Below, one piece after another: positions 21,011-31,679 of a stretch of 64,000 bases of DNA. Under the pieces are notes generated by a model that worked only from the letters and a program-made list of their open reading frames with translations, had not been told where the DNA came from and ran no database searches. The position numbers and the translations under genes were made by a program. Position 1 is the stretch's first letter. Each line of letters starts with the position of its first letter. Source of the DNA: Xanthostigma xanthostigma (taxonomy: Eukaryota; Arthropoda; Insecta; Raphidioptera; Raphidiidae); NCBI GenBank assembly GCA_963575645.1, contig OY754468.1, positions 9,796,001 through 9,860,000 on the forward strand, written 5' to 3'.

Positions 21011-21650
21011 GTGACATTGTTTGAGAAATAAATTTTTCTAATATAGACATGTAACAATGGGTGTTTCAACAATGTAGCAACAGAAGCTATTCTTTAAAAT
21101 TTAAAAAAATAAATAATTAATTTTTATATATAAAGATTATGTCTAGGATTCGTCAAAAGAAAGATAAATCGTGTTTACACATCGGGACTGATGAAACTAT
21201 ATAAAAGTTTGTAAAAAAAAGAATCCAGCGGCATAATCAGCCTCGTGTGTAGCGGCCTTTAGGAAGCCAACCCTTAAGTAAGTGTCGCTTCTGTCAATCT
21301 TCGTCTGTAATTATAACGTCGGTGGTTGTATTCAAGAAAGACTATTGTTAGTTTCGTGTGAGCCGCTTTAGCCATCAAGTAAGATATGATAGATCATCAT
21401 AGTTGTTCTGTAGATTACATTTTGTGCTCTGCGGCAGGAAATTCTATTAGGAGAATAGGAGAAATGCACATTTATCACAAAGTGCAGTTCCGGCAGATTT
21501 GTTGTGAATGTCTATTATTGTTGCAATTTCTTCACAGTCTGCGATATAAAATACTTTAAACTAATGTGTGCCATTAGTAGAAATGGAAAAATGTAACTTG
21601 AGTAACTTGAAAATGCATCGATTGATTCTTATTTTTGCTTTATAGTATGG
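21011..21650. other. Unannotated stretch
   Basis: No gene or element recognised. The part near 21230-21560 is less AT-rich and lacks repeats. Confidence 0.4.
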
Positions 21651-21658
21651 ATTACTCT

Positions 21659-22000
21659 TAGAGCTGTAAAAGTAACGAGAAATTGTGTACCCGTATGTAT
21701 TCGTTACTTAAAGAACCAGTACCCGTTACTTTCGTATCGTTACGTAACTCGTTACTTTTCATACGACATACAATCGTGTACTAACAGCATCAAGCTTGTA
21801 CCATCGCATCGAGGCGCGTCGCATACGTGATACGGTATGACTTCGTTCGTATAACGTATAACCGCATCAAACGAGTCGAACTGACATGGATACGACAAAT
21901 GCGAGTAACGAAATGAATTTGTAAGTAACGATTCGTTACTTCGAGTCAGACGTTGTACCCGTTACTCAGTAACGAATACATACGGTTTGTTACAGCTCTA
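21659..22000. mobile_element. Non-autonomous hAT-type transposon, 342 bp
   Basis: Ends TAGAGCTGTAAAAGTAACG and TTGTTACAGCTCTA. Flanking octamers ATTACTCT (21651-21658) and GTTACTCT (22001-22008) match at 7 of 8. GTAACG/CGTTAC is repeated many times in the subterminal parts, as expected for transposase-binding repeats. Confidence 0.8.
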
Positions 22001-22067
22001 GTTACTCTTGATTTAGGCTGACCCACTTTTACTCAGTTTTTCTCTAATAAGTAAGAATGTTTTGGAT

Positions 22068-22230
22068 TTTTAGGATTCCGTACCTCAAAAGGAAAAAAGG
22101 AACCCTTATAGGATCACTCTGTTGCACCTTCTTTCTGTCAAAACTCTTGGGAATCAAAACCTATAGGGTACTTCCCGTTGACCTAGAATCATGAAATTTG
22201 GCAAGAAGCAATGTCTTATAGCACAAGTAA
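22068..22230 (+). repeat. Lepidopteran-type interspersed repeat (truncated)
   Basis: GATTCCGTACCTCAAAAGG, GGAACCCTTATAGGATCAC and CCCGTTGACCTAGAATCATG follow a repeat known to me from many moth and butterfly genomes. The 88-codon frame starting at 22191 begins inside it and is not a gene candidate. Confidence 0.65.
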
Positions 22231-22545
22231 AGGAAAAACCGTGTATTTGTAGTTACATCACAAAAACAAATAATTTTTTTAAACCGCAACAATGTGCTAC
22301 GCACGTACACAGTAACAGTTCCAATAAAAAACAAGCGTCCGCTACCTGTGCGTTTATACAGTACAATATGAGAACTCTCGCATGCAACAAGACTATCAGA
22401 TATAGCTACGAGTTAAAAATTCGAAAACACTTTGTTCGAATTTTATTAAAAATTTAACTGAGAACTTCAAAATAAAACTATTCTTTTACAAAAATTAGTG
22501 TAACGTTTGAGGTTGTATTTAAGTGGCTATTTGTTGTATGTTAGC

Positions 22546-22854
22546 TTACAGGTTTGTAGTTGCATGTCGTAGAATAGCTCTCAAATGCTCATCTGTGAGA
22601 CGACAAGCATATTTATTTTTTCTGTAATTGAGAATCGAAAAGGGATGTTCGCATAATTAAGTACTACCAAAAATAGTAATTAATTGCAGAGCAAACCTTT
22701 TCAATTCGTCAAAATTAGATGACAAACTGACATAAAATTTAACAAGATCTTTGATTTCAAAGAAAGAATTAGTGAGAGTATCATTAGATTGGAGATCAAT
22801 CACGTTCATTTGTAAATGACTAGGTACATCCTCAATATCACAAGAAAAAGGATT
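22546..22854 (-). pseudogene. hAT transposase C-terminal fragment
   Basis: The minus strand translates to about 102 residues ending in a stop at 22546-22548. It starts NPFSCDIEDVPSHLQMNV, contains ALQLITIFGST and HPFSILNYRKNKY, and ends RLTDEHLRAILRHATTN. This is the C-terminal dimerisation region of hAT transposases of the type also found in ZBED5- and GTF2IRD2-like proteins. One in-frame stop (near 22657) falls between the FGST and EHPFS blocks. Upstream catalytic parts are absent. At 22920-22975 a GGGCCGCAAGG and GCGGGTTGCTGACCC block resembles the terminal region of such elements. Confidence 0.75.
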
Positions 22855-22975
22855 TGTGAAAATTAATTTAATTATTTATATATGTATAGGGAGGTAGATA
22901 AGACTTTTATTTATAAAACAGTCACGGGCCGCAAGGTATAAGCTCGCGGTCCGCGGGTTGCTGACCCATGTTTTG

Positions 22976-23432
22976 TATGATACCTCTAAGATACCTCCTA
23001 TGGGATCAGTTTAGTAGATATTTAATGCACGCTTTTTTGTTCCACCCAATATATTATAATGTCATGCTTGAAGACATTTTTATTTTTCAAAGAAAATATG
23101 TGGCTACACATATTTTTTTGTAAAATCGTTTTTATTTTCCACAAGAAACGCATGTTCGAGGAAAATCAAGTACCGTTTCAGAAAATAATAGAGGAATCGG
23201 TAGCACATTAGTAGAAAGAGACAAATAAAGGTTTGTTTTTTATTAATGTAGCGTTCAATAGAGCTTCACGAGGACAAACTAGCCCCAGTCGGAAGACAAC
23301 AGTGTCACATTACTCAGCTCCGCCATTTGGAGACGTTGTTGGTTTTAGCGTACAGGGTGTCCACAAATAGAATTTAAGGTTATTCAATCATCAGAATAGT
23401 GTCCAGAAAATTATCTTAAATTTTAATGTAGG
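22976..23432. other. Unannotated stretch
   Basis: No gene recognised; TACAGGGTGTCC at 23353 is transposon-end-like but unpaired. Confidence 0.4.
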
Positions 23433-24203
23433 TGTTACGGTCTATACCCGAATTCGGTCAATGACCGAAATAAATGCGCCAAACTAGTTTTGACCAACGA
23501 ATATTGCCCAAACCCGAAATCTTACATTTAAACGGGTATTAAGTGTTATAAAATGAGCAAAACTAGTTTTGCGCATTTTTAATTGGTCAAAACTAGTACT
23601 GTCCATTTTTGAACGGACAGTACTAGTTCTGCTTGTTTCATTCAATCAACGTCCGAACCCGAACAAAAGTAGGGTTATGTTCTTGTTTATGTACTTATCT
23701 ATTGCATTGTTCTCCTGAATGTTATAATTAATATAATTGTGGGATATTCAGTGTAATAATTAAGTAAAAATGCAAGATGAATTCGAGTCTCAACTAATTC
23801 GCCTATTGGAGGCTTCTGAAAACATAATTTTATGACGAAACATAATTACCTTACTAGACTAAGTGAGGTTAAGAAAACAAATTTGTTGAAAGCGTAATTA
23901 AAACCTCTGTCTGTTAAACAATACAGAAGAATAAATCACTATGATATAATAAGTATCATTGATGTGGAAAAGTTAATTAGAAAACGCAAAGAAGATTCCG
24001 ATGCCATACTTAGTATTGTCCGTTCAGAAATGGACAGAACTAGTTTTGTCCAATTGAAAATGCGCAAAACTAGTTTTGCTCATTTTATAACAGTCAATAC
24101 CCGTTTAAATGTAAGATTTCGGGTATGGGCAATATTCGTTGGTCAAAACTAGTTAAGAGCATTTATTTCGGTCCTTGACCGAATTCGGGTATAGACCGTA
24201 ACA
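23433..24203 (+). mobile_element. Ginger-type DNA transposon, non-autonomous, 771 bp
   Basis: Terminal inverted repeats of about 200 bp open with TGTTACGGTCTATACCCG. The flanks TAGG (23429-23432) and TAGG (24204-24207) are identical. A TGTNR terminus with a 4-bp target duplication is the hallmark of Ginger1 cut-and-paste transposons. The inverted repeats hold seven ACTAGT sites, most inside AAACTAGTTTT palindromes. The central part retains traces of the N-terminal region of the integrase-type protein. Integrase catalytic sequence is absent, so it depends on an autonomous relative. Confidence 0.75.
23770..24020 (+). pseudogene. Remnant of a Ginger/KRBA2-like integrase N-terminus
   Basis: Short blocks MQDEFESQLIRLLEASE (from 23770) and YRRINHYDIISIIDVEKLI (about 23928-23985) resemble the N-terminal lead of integrase proteins annotated as KRAB-A domain-containing protein 2-like, where a KRYDVLTVGDVEKLI-type segment precedes the zinc-binding and integrase domains. 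The copy is broken and lacks the rest of the protein. Assignment rests on recognition of these blocks only. Confidence 0.5.
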
Positions 24204-24207
24204 TAGG

Positions 24208-24705
24208 TATTATCTTTGGATATCTCATATATTCAAGTAAACTTTTTGAAGTGAAACTTCTTTAGACGCGCTAGAGTAAATTGGCCTGGATCAGACGAAA
24301 AGTGACACGCTTCCCCTTCTTCATCCGACAGTTGAGAAGAAAGAGTGGGGGAATCATTTCTACTGTCTACGCCGAGATCAACTGAATACATAATTTGCGA
24401 GACCGAAGAATTTCAGGATGACGTTGAAACTTGAAAGTGAATTTTTTTCGTAAATCATGTATGGAATTGTTTAAGGAAATTAATCACAGGACTTTTATTT
24501 TTTGAACACGCTGTATTAACACTTCTTTTATTTTGTTTCGTTGATTGCGCTCGATTGCCAAAAGTTCTGGCTTGCTTAATATGTTCATCATTGTCTTTCC
24601 ATAGTTCGATGTTTTTTCTAAAGCCTCGCTTTTTTTTCTTTTTGTAATAGACGAAGCGGCATAAATCGAAGAGCAAAATTAAATTTTCATTTTTTTATGT
24701 AATTT
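24208..24705. other. Unannotated stretch
   Basis: A lysine-rich 73-codon minus-strand frame (24455-24676) has no family I recognise. Confidence 0.4.
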
Positions 24706-24901
24706 TAGTAGAATCTCGCTAATCCGACACTATCCGGAGGTGCCGGATTATTGAATTGTATAGAAAAATTCGTAATATTTGTAATTAAAATGAAGCATTT
24801 CATAAAAAGATAACAGTAGGGGTGAAGGAAGCGTGAGCGGAGGGTGCCGGATTGTTGGACGTACCGAACTACTGAAGTGCCGGATTAGTGAGACTTTGCT
24901 G
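24706..24901. mobile_element. Short pogo/Tigger-type element, about 196 bp
   Basis: AGTAGAATCTCGCTAATCC on the left and GGATTAGTGAGACTTTGCTG on the right, followed by TA. GTGCCGGATTA is repeated inside. These are typical ends of pogo-like elements in insects. The left terminal bases are altered. Confidence 0.65.
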
Positions 24902-24939
24902 TATATGATTTTTAGTATTCAATTTGTAGTAGACCAGCG

Positions 24940-25330
24940 GTCCTGTCCGGCTTCGCTCGAATTTGTAGATTGCCACTCTTTTTTTGTCAACTTACGTTGA
25001 AAAATTGGCCTCCGCAATAATATATAGCCTAATTCCATCCTGAAGGTCCATTCTAAATATTGGTGAAAACAGTTGTAAAATCGGATGAGTAGTTTCGGAG
25101 ATTGCCTCCTACATCCAAACTTACAAACGTTACCTATTTATAATTTTGGTATAGATTGGTGTCCACAAAAAGCGCTTTTATTTTAACAAGTTAATATATA
25201 GCCTATGTTCATACTGAAGGTCCATTCTAAATATTGGTGAAAAAACATTTGAATTCGGATGAATAGTTTCGGAGATTATTTCCTACATCCAAACTTGCAA
25301 ACTTGACCTCTTTATAATATTAGTATAGAT
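24940..25330 (+). repeat. RTE-like 3' tails, family A, tandem pair
   Basis: A complete copy (GCGGTCCTGTCCGGCTTCG to TAATTTTGGTATAGATTG) is followed directly by a second one lacking the first third and ending TAATATTAGTATAGATTG. The same end motif on both suggests one inserted into, or duplicated from, the tail of the other. Confidence 0.75.
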
Positions 25331-25993
25331 TGTATTATCTTATTACAAGTCGTAATCATTCGAATGATTTTGTATAACCTTTCGAGACATCTAGAAATAT
25401 TTTAATAAACGAATAGCTCGACAATTTCACTCGAAATATCCCATCTTTCAATAATGAATGAGGCTGCATATTTAACGTTTTGCGCAAAGCGGATGGAATC
25501 GTATAAGAAGTATTCACTTCAAAAACATAAAATTAGCTAAAAAAGCAAACATAAAAAGCTTACCAGCCATTAAGGCATACAACGGCAGTTATCTGGGCGT
25601 ATTTGCACGGTAAACAGTGTGAGATGATTGCGGTGAGGTTTTTTTTTTGTATTCTCTATTATTATGAGTACACCATATGTGTGTGTGTTATATGTTATGT
25701 GATGTCGAAATCCTCTTGAGGGAATTAACTCCATCGCTGCGTTCGAACAAACATACTTGTGCGGTCAGTGCAGAACTAAAGCATCCAAGCTACATAATAA
25801 TAAAGTTTGTTAGCGTCTACATTATACAGTAGACGTTTATTTATTATATCTGCGGCTTGAAAGCATTGAAATCACGAAGGTATATCCAAAAGATATTGTC
25901 CATTTTACCAAAGGATTTGATTAAAATGTTTTCCATATATGCGTGAATTCTATTTCAGTGTGTTTCTATAGTGTTGATATCTGGTGCATAACT
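25331..25993. other. Unannotated stretch
   Basis: No element or gene recognised. 25600-25830 is less AT-rich, without internal repeats. Confidence 0.4.
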
Positions 25994-26453
25994 ATGATTA
26001 AATGACTCGTAAAATGCTTTAAACAGTCTAAACAGTTGAACTATGTAGTATCGTGGCCATCAGCTGCGGCAGTTTTGGTGGAATAGACAACTGAAGCCTC
26101 CCTCGCACGGTAAAAAAGATAATATTTTTAATCATTACCTATCGATTGAAATTTGTCAAACGATAGTTATTATTGATCTTTTATATAAAAAAATGTCAGC
26201 TGGCTGTACGATGGTGGATGTTACGTCACTGATCATACGAACTTGACGAAATGAAATATGAATTCAGTCATTCCCTTTCACATGAAACTTTGTCAAAAGA
26301 CAGTTTTTATAATATTTAAAATAAATAAAATTGTCAGCTGGTTGTATATTGGGGGAAAGATTGTCAGCTGATACAGAAAAGTTGACGATTTTATTTATTT
26401 TACGATGCTACATAGTATAACTGTTTAGAGCATTTTACGAGTCATTGAATCAT
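25994..26453. mobile_element. Terminal-inverted-repeat element, 460 bp, superfamily unknown
   Basis: About 55-bp inverted ends (ATGATTAAATGACTCGTAA on the left, TTACGAGTCATTGAATCAT on the right). Inside, a unit of about 140 bp containing TTGTCA and TGTCAGCTGGYTGTA is duplicated (about 26150-26230 and 26290-26355). No clear target duplication. Confidence 0.6.
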
Positions 26454-26933
26454 AAGGAAATTGGTAAGAAAAACCTGTCGCTGGTTCCTAGACTATATCG
26501 CTCAATTGGCTACATTTTTTTTTTACTTAATTCAACAACAAACAAATGAAGCTACTATAAGCGCAGTTAAAAATAAAGTATTCGTTCATTTCATTTGGTT
26601 TTGAGTTCGGGTGACATTTAACTGTTGTAAAGAAAAAAGGACTCTTCAAAAATACAATTTATCAGTACAATCTTTTGAAGCATTGGACCGAATATAAATT
26701 TGACGTTTGTTTTCTGTAATAGCATATATCACAGCATTGACTGTACTCCTTGTTAGGTATGGTTGACTTTTATTTATCAAGTTTCAAGTAATTTGTTTTT
26801 AATACAAAAAAAATACAAATCATGAAATCTGAAATCGATTGTGTTCCACAAAACAATAGTGTTCAGGTTAAATATTATCTTTATTTCGGTGAAAATATTC
26901 TAAATATGATGAATTTAAAAAATAAACATTAGA
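26454..26933. other. Unannotated stretch
   Basis: Nothing recognised. Confidence 0.4.
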
Positions 26934-27600
26934 TTATGCTGAATTATGATTGTGAGAAATAAGACGAGGCTCTTCATTTTGGGATTTGTAATTCTCGTAA
27001 GATATATACACGAAAATGCTCAAAATTAAAATGAATTCTAATTCGGTGGAGTGGAGGAATGCAAGCAGCTCGAAATTGCAATGAATCAATGGAGTGGGCA
27101 AGGATCTCTGACGGAACGATTTGGAATACATCATAGTAAGGATGTAGGAAATCCAAAAGATTCCGCTCTCATCAATGTATCCAAAGATGGTTGTTCTCCT
27201 GCAGGATAGGGCCTTGCATTCGAACAGTAAATGGTTGGCTGTTTCGTTCTCCATTTCAAAAAATCTACGCTGGGTCGATTCCTGACCGAATTGGAATACA
27301 TCGTAGTAAGGATATAGGAAATCCAAAAGACTTCGCTCTCATCAATGTATCCAAAGATGGTTGTTCTCCTGTAGGATAGGGCCTTGCATTCGAACAGTAA
27401 ATGGTTGGCTGTTTCGTCCTCCATTTCACAAAATCTACGCTCGGTCGATTCTTGACGTATTCCCATCGTGTGTAGATGCTTTCTCAGGGGTGCATGTCCA
27501 GTTAAGAGTTCAACCACTTTCCTGAGCTTAGGTCTACTGAGTTTCATCAAGTCCTCTGTAAGTCTGTTTCACATGTTAGATCTCACTTTTTAGTTTGTGT
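26934..27600 (-). mobile_element. Non-LTR retrotransposon (LINE) ORF2 C-terminal fragment
   Basis: The minus-strand frame of 27131-27550 reads LSRPKLRKVVELLTGHAPLR, then KHLHTMGI, CEMEDETANHLLFECKALS and RRTTIFG. This is the region after the RNase H-like part in LINEs of the R1/I/Jockey group, where a cysteine-bearing ETANHLLFEC motif is conserved. A 170-bp piece is duplicated head to tail (27121-27290 and 27291-27460). Because 170 is not a multiple of three, the repeated peptide continues in another frame (26934-27326). Everything upstream, including the reverse transcriptase, is missing. Confidence 0.75.
27121..27460. repeat. 170-bp tandem duplication inside the LINE fragment
   Basis: Two adjacent copies beginning TTGGAATACATCATAGTAAG and TTGGAATACATCGTAGTAAG, about 95 percent alike by eye. 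The duplication post-dates insertion or happened at reverse transcription. Confidence 0.85.
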
Positions 27601-27636
27601 TAGCTGTAATTCAGTATGTCATCCCAAATAATGAGT

Positions 27637-28117
27637 CAGTGCAGGCCCGGTTTAACCCTATCCGGGCCCCTAGGCAATGCAATCAGGTCTTTTCAACTTG
27701 ATGAAGGGATGTGAGTAACTTCCAGATGATCGGCTCCAGGCATCCTGTTACTTCAATGTCTTATGTGATATTGTAACAATATGATTACTTTGACTAGATG
27801 CTGCAGCATCGCCTTACCTGACTCGTTAGTTTTATTGAAATGGTTTTGATGAATAGGTTATAGATAATAATTTGATGATCCAGTTTTTTTGACGGGTCAG
27901 GAAAGAGAAATGAGACGTGACGTAGTTAAATGTTAAATGCAATAAATTACAATAAACAACGAAAGAAAATAATATTGGTGTTGGTAAAATTTCATACGAA
28001 TTTTCAAATAAAATTTTCGTTCAATGAACGGTTTTTTCTTGGTGCGTGCACAGACCCCTAGTCGATGCGGGGCCTCTAGGCAGTTGCCTACTCTGCCTAA
28101 TGATTAATCCGGCACTA
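27637..28117. mobile_element. Probable hAT-type non-autonomous element
   Basis: CAGTGCAGGCCCGGTTTAA at the left and GATTAATCCGGCACTA at the right, with inner GGGCCCCTAGGCA and GGGGCCTCTAGGCA blocks, have the look of hAT-type ends common in insects. No matching 8-bp flank was found, so the boundaries are uncertain. Confidence 0.5.
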
Positions 28118-28654
28118 AGCAGGTGGCATTCCTTTGATGAGATATCTCGTAGGTTGTCCATGCCTGATCGACACCTTGTTGTATAACATCGCAATTCGCA
28201 ACCTTTCAGAACTAAACTTCATAGGCCATAACCCTCGCAGGCCGAACATAATATAACATACTAACATAACGCAATATATTGTACGACTGTCGACCGACAT
28301 GCGCGGTCAGCCCACATGTCTGACGTTTTAATACGACGCCGTTACCGCACCTTTTATTTACGGTTCTTATATTTTAGTGTCCATCTGAGGCGAACGTCCT
28401 TTATTGTTATATGTATAAACTGCGAAGAACACGTGTTTTGCTCCACATATGAAGTCTGACTTAATTATACTTTGTAATTAATTAACGGGCTGTGCTTAAA
28501 AATTGTCGAAATCATAGGAACGTTGTTGGTTCTGTGGCACGTCTAAAGCAAGCCCCCAGCTCCCAGAATCTGAATTGAGATCGGATTGAATTTTCAAATT
28601 TAAAATAGCTGCAGATAATGAATGAAAAATGTGATCTTGAATATAATAGTCGAT
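28118..28654. other. Unannotated stretch
   Basis: No gene recognised; a 61-codon minus-strand frame at 28115-28300 lacks motifs. Confidence 0.4.
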
Positions 28655-28750
28655 ATACTAATAATAATAATGCGTTTAACGTCCTTTTCTCGACTTTATG
28701 TCATAACAGACTATTTTCCATCTATAATACTTCCCGTTATTTTCTACATT
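28655..28750 (-). mobile_element. SINE 3' fragment
   Basis: Reverse complement of the SINE tail: ACTAATAATAATAATGCG, GTTTAACGTCCTTTTCTCG and ACTTCCCGTTATTTTCTAC match the last part of copies 1 and 3 in order. Confidence 0.8.
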
Positions 28751-29179
28751 AAACTACCGATATCTCGGCGAGAAGTGGTCATATCAAGGTCTTTAAAAAA
28801 GAAATTGAAGCTGAATGAACAAGTTATCTGGTCCATATGGTGGTTAAGTCAAAAAAAAGTCCTAATCCGTAGATAAAAAAAAAAGAAACAAAAAAATTTC
28901 GAATTTTTTTTGGTCGTTGGTTTTCTTAAGATTACTGGAAAACCGCTGACGCTAAAGAATTCGAAGTGCAGATCCAAAAACTAGACACTTGGAATAGGGA
29001 ATGTGCATGTGGTTTAAATTTACATGATTTTTTTTTCCAAGAATCTTTATTGTCCGGACATTATGCCTAAACAATTATTTTACTATTTAGTTCGCTTTTA
29101 ATTGTAAAAAATATTAATTAAAAAGTCCAAAATAAGCGAGGGAAATTCAATTTTTCGAAACGCATCACTATTGGTCGAA
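28751..29179. other. Unannotated stretch
   Basis: No gene recognised. The 28622-28876 frame mainly reads the SINE fragment and flank. Confidence 0.4.
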
Positions 29180-29680
29180 AAAAAACGTGACGTCACATGG
29201 CACGTCACGTCATCTGATTTCTGGGCGTCGCTAACAGTGTTTGAGTGACAAATAGTTTTTATTTGTATTCCTGTAGTGTTTTAAATTAGCTAGTACAATT
29301 TTAGTGTTTTGGTGAAATTAGGGATCATCTAGGACGATGACTGAAAGTGGTTTTGTCAAAGCACAATCGGACAATCTACCGAAAATAGATGCATTCATGA
29401 TGACAGAATATTTTGCCACAAATCCATCTCTTCTCATTACTTTTCACCATAGTTTTCGTGTTTTCGCATCTCTTGGAACCGAAAAAAACAATTTATCGGG
29501 TTACTTCTAATAGTATTTATGCACTTTGATACAAGGCAATACCTATAAAATGGTTTTTTACCTTTTTCCATCGTCTGAATGGCTATTAAAACTGAAAATT
29601 GTTATAAAATAACTGTAAAACTATAGTAACAAACACTGAACTGACAGAACGTGCCATGTGACGTAACACAAGGCCCGCGA
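29180..29680 (+). mobile_element. Short inverted-repeat element carrying a SWIM/YqaJ-type protein start
   Basis: ACGTCACATGGCACGT at 29190-29205 is mirrored by ACGTGCCATGTGACGT at 29649-29664. Between them lies a start codon with a recognisable protein beginning (29338 onward). It looks like an internally deleted derivative of a larger transposon. The class of the parent is unknown to me. Confidence 0.5.
29338..29508 (+). pseudogene. N-terminal fragment of a SWIM-zinc-finger/YqaJ-type transposon protein
   Basis: ATG at 29338 opens MTESGFVKAQSDNLPKIDAF followed by MMTEYFATNP. This is the start of a large insect protein family annotated as SWIM-type domain-containing or YqaJ-type exonuclease proteins, in which S-E-N-L-P-x-I-D is strongly conserved. 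After about 30 residues the similarity stops and the frame ends at 29508-29510. SWIM and nuclease parts are absent. The reading is from memory of the family. Confidence 0.5.
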
Positions 29681-30568
29681 AAAATGGCGGCGTTCAAACA
29701 AGTCGAATTTTATCGATGTTTTAAAATTTATTTTAATAATTTATTAATTTTAACATTTCCAAAAGTGTTTATATTTTTTATGGTGTTATAATGATGTAAA
29801 AAGGGAATTAAAAATATAAAAAAAAATGCATGCATATACCCTATTATAATTTCCTTTTTTTTAAATTTGCTGTATACGATCATTTTTTTCCAAGTTACAC
29901 CTTGTTTTTTTTTTTTTTTGATCTCTTAAATTTTTCCACTACTAGTGTATTAACAAATTATATAATTGTAATTCAATTAATTAACGTTTCGATCCGGATT
30001 TGGTCGATAATCTTATTTATTGAAAAGTAATCAGACGTTAATCAAAAATTTGTGTACTTTTATGTTCAATGTTTTTGCTCAAATATTTGTTTTTAATTTA
30101 TAAATGCACCATTGCTTAAAATTGAGTTGAATAACTACAATTGGGGGGTTTCAAGCGAAACTGAAATTTTTACTTAATTTCTATGCAAAAATGTAATGTC
30201 GTCAGCACCCGGGTATACTCGAGTTATGAAACAGAAACAAAAAAACAAAGTACCTTTGGACTTTTGGTTTGTTTTGTGGTTATAAAAGTAATATTAACAT
30301 TGTTAGGGAAGTCTGGTTTGAAGCTCTTTAATTAATTAATCAGAAAATGTTAAGAACTCAACAAAGGAATAAATAACGAAAGGTTGCGTATTGAAATTTT
30401 GCAGAAACAGTAGATTGGAATATATCTGTAGTCAAAAGTCAAAACGGCTCATGTAAGTTTGATTCAAATACATTAGTGGTCCAATCTAATGAAAAGTAAT
30501 TATATACATTTTAAAAATTATTTTTGTGGCCAATTTGTTTGTATTTTTCCATTATTATCGATATACCT
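29681..30568. other. Unannotated AT-rich stretch
   Basis: No gene. Near 30000-30050 a short block (TATTTATTGAAAAGTAATC, CAGACGTTAATC) is shared with 39720-39800 and 12000-12060, possibly tail pieces of the hammerhead fold-back families. Confidence 0.4.
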
Positions 30569-31275
30569 ACAGTCAAACTTGAGTAAGTGAGAACTGGGTA
30601 AGCGAGAAAACTCTCTTAGTGACGTTCAACCAAAAATCCGACCTACGTCGTTAGTGTAAACGTAAAAAAAAAGTTTCACAGAATAATATTGTTTTATCCT
30701 AACCCAACTGCACACAAAACTTCCACTAACTTTAATGTTTTACAACTATACACTTCACAAAAGGTTAATAAACAACACATAAATAAATTCACAAGACCAA
30801 ACTGTAAATATAATAGTTCACATTTATAGGTTAGGTATTATGATCGATGTGGCGGCCATTATTATTTTATCAGGCGAATAAATATTTAAACCCTGGAAGT
30901 AAGACAGAATAGATTTATACCTGCAGTGAACACAACTATGGTTAGTGAATTGAATTATCGCTATGTATTCGGAGGAATAGTTACCTGAAGAACAAATAAA
31001 CCGAATAAATAACTACTAACGTTCGTTGTTCACAAAATAATATGGTATGATAAAATTATACGGGATACAAGGCTAAAATATTAAAACAATTTTTATTCAC
31101 TAGAACATTATTTATTGGTCTATGTTTCACTAAAGATTTTTATGGTCCTGAAGAAGCCAAAAAATACTGCCGAAACGTAGACCAATAAATAATGTTCTAG
31201 TGAATAAATATTGTTTTAATATTTTAGCCTTGTATCCTGTATAATTTTTTCATACTTACGTTCGGTGAATATGGC
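30569..31275 (-). mobile_element. Repeat E, minus copy, with a hammerhead fold-back inserted
   Basis: Shares CACAAAACTTCCACTAAC, GCGAATAAATATTTA and the terminal GTTCGGTGAATATG with 43797-44349 and 60330-61244. The far end carries CAGTCAAACTTGAGTAAGTG preceded by TA, which resembles a pogo end. The 31029-31255 fold-back splits it just before the terminal repeat. Confidence 0.65.
31029..31255 (+). mobile_element. Penelope-like fold-back with central hammerhead-like motif
   Basis: The arms 31042-31126 and 31175-31254 pair over about 80 bp. The loop holds CTGAAGA (31148-31154) and GCCGAAACG (31169-31177), though helix II is weak here. A flanking 12-base direct repeat, TAACGTTCGTTG (31017-31028) and TTACGTTCGGTG (31256-31267), matches at 10 of 12 and suggests the target duplication. 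The right arm is shared with 51785-51865, where helix II is intact. Confidence 0.6.
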
Positions 31276-31679
31276 TATAAATAGATGAAAACCTTGTGTT
31301 TTATTTAATTAAAAGTAAAGGCGGTTTTGCCGTGGGGTCTCAGATATTATTATTGGAAATATAAACAACATTCATATAAAGGAAACCAAATATATTTGCT
31401 AAAACACATAAAAGCTGTAAATTATCAAACCAGTTAGACATTTAGCAAATCTGAACTCGAACCCTGAGGCTAACCATTTGTTTCATATGCCACTGTTGTT
31501 TGTCGATCCAATATACTGAATGGTTCAAAATAGACTTTACAGGCAGTGCTTTCTCGTTCGATATTTGCGTAATTTTTGTAGTAATTTTTAACTCTGATGT
31601 TCGTTCTAGATGGATCAAAATAATCTACAAACAGAGCTTGGCAAATTACTTTGAAAAAAAAAAGTATTAAAAATATTTA
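31276..31679. other. Unannotated stretch
   Basis: No feature recognised. Confidence 0.4.

Noticed and set aside
22191-22457. 88-codon cysteine-bearing frame
   Set aside because: Starts inside a lepidopteran-type interspersed repeat; no signal peptide or domain.
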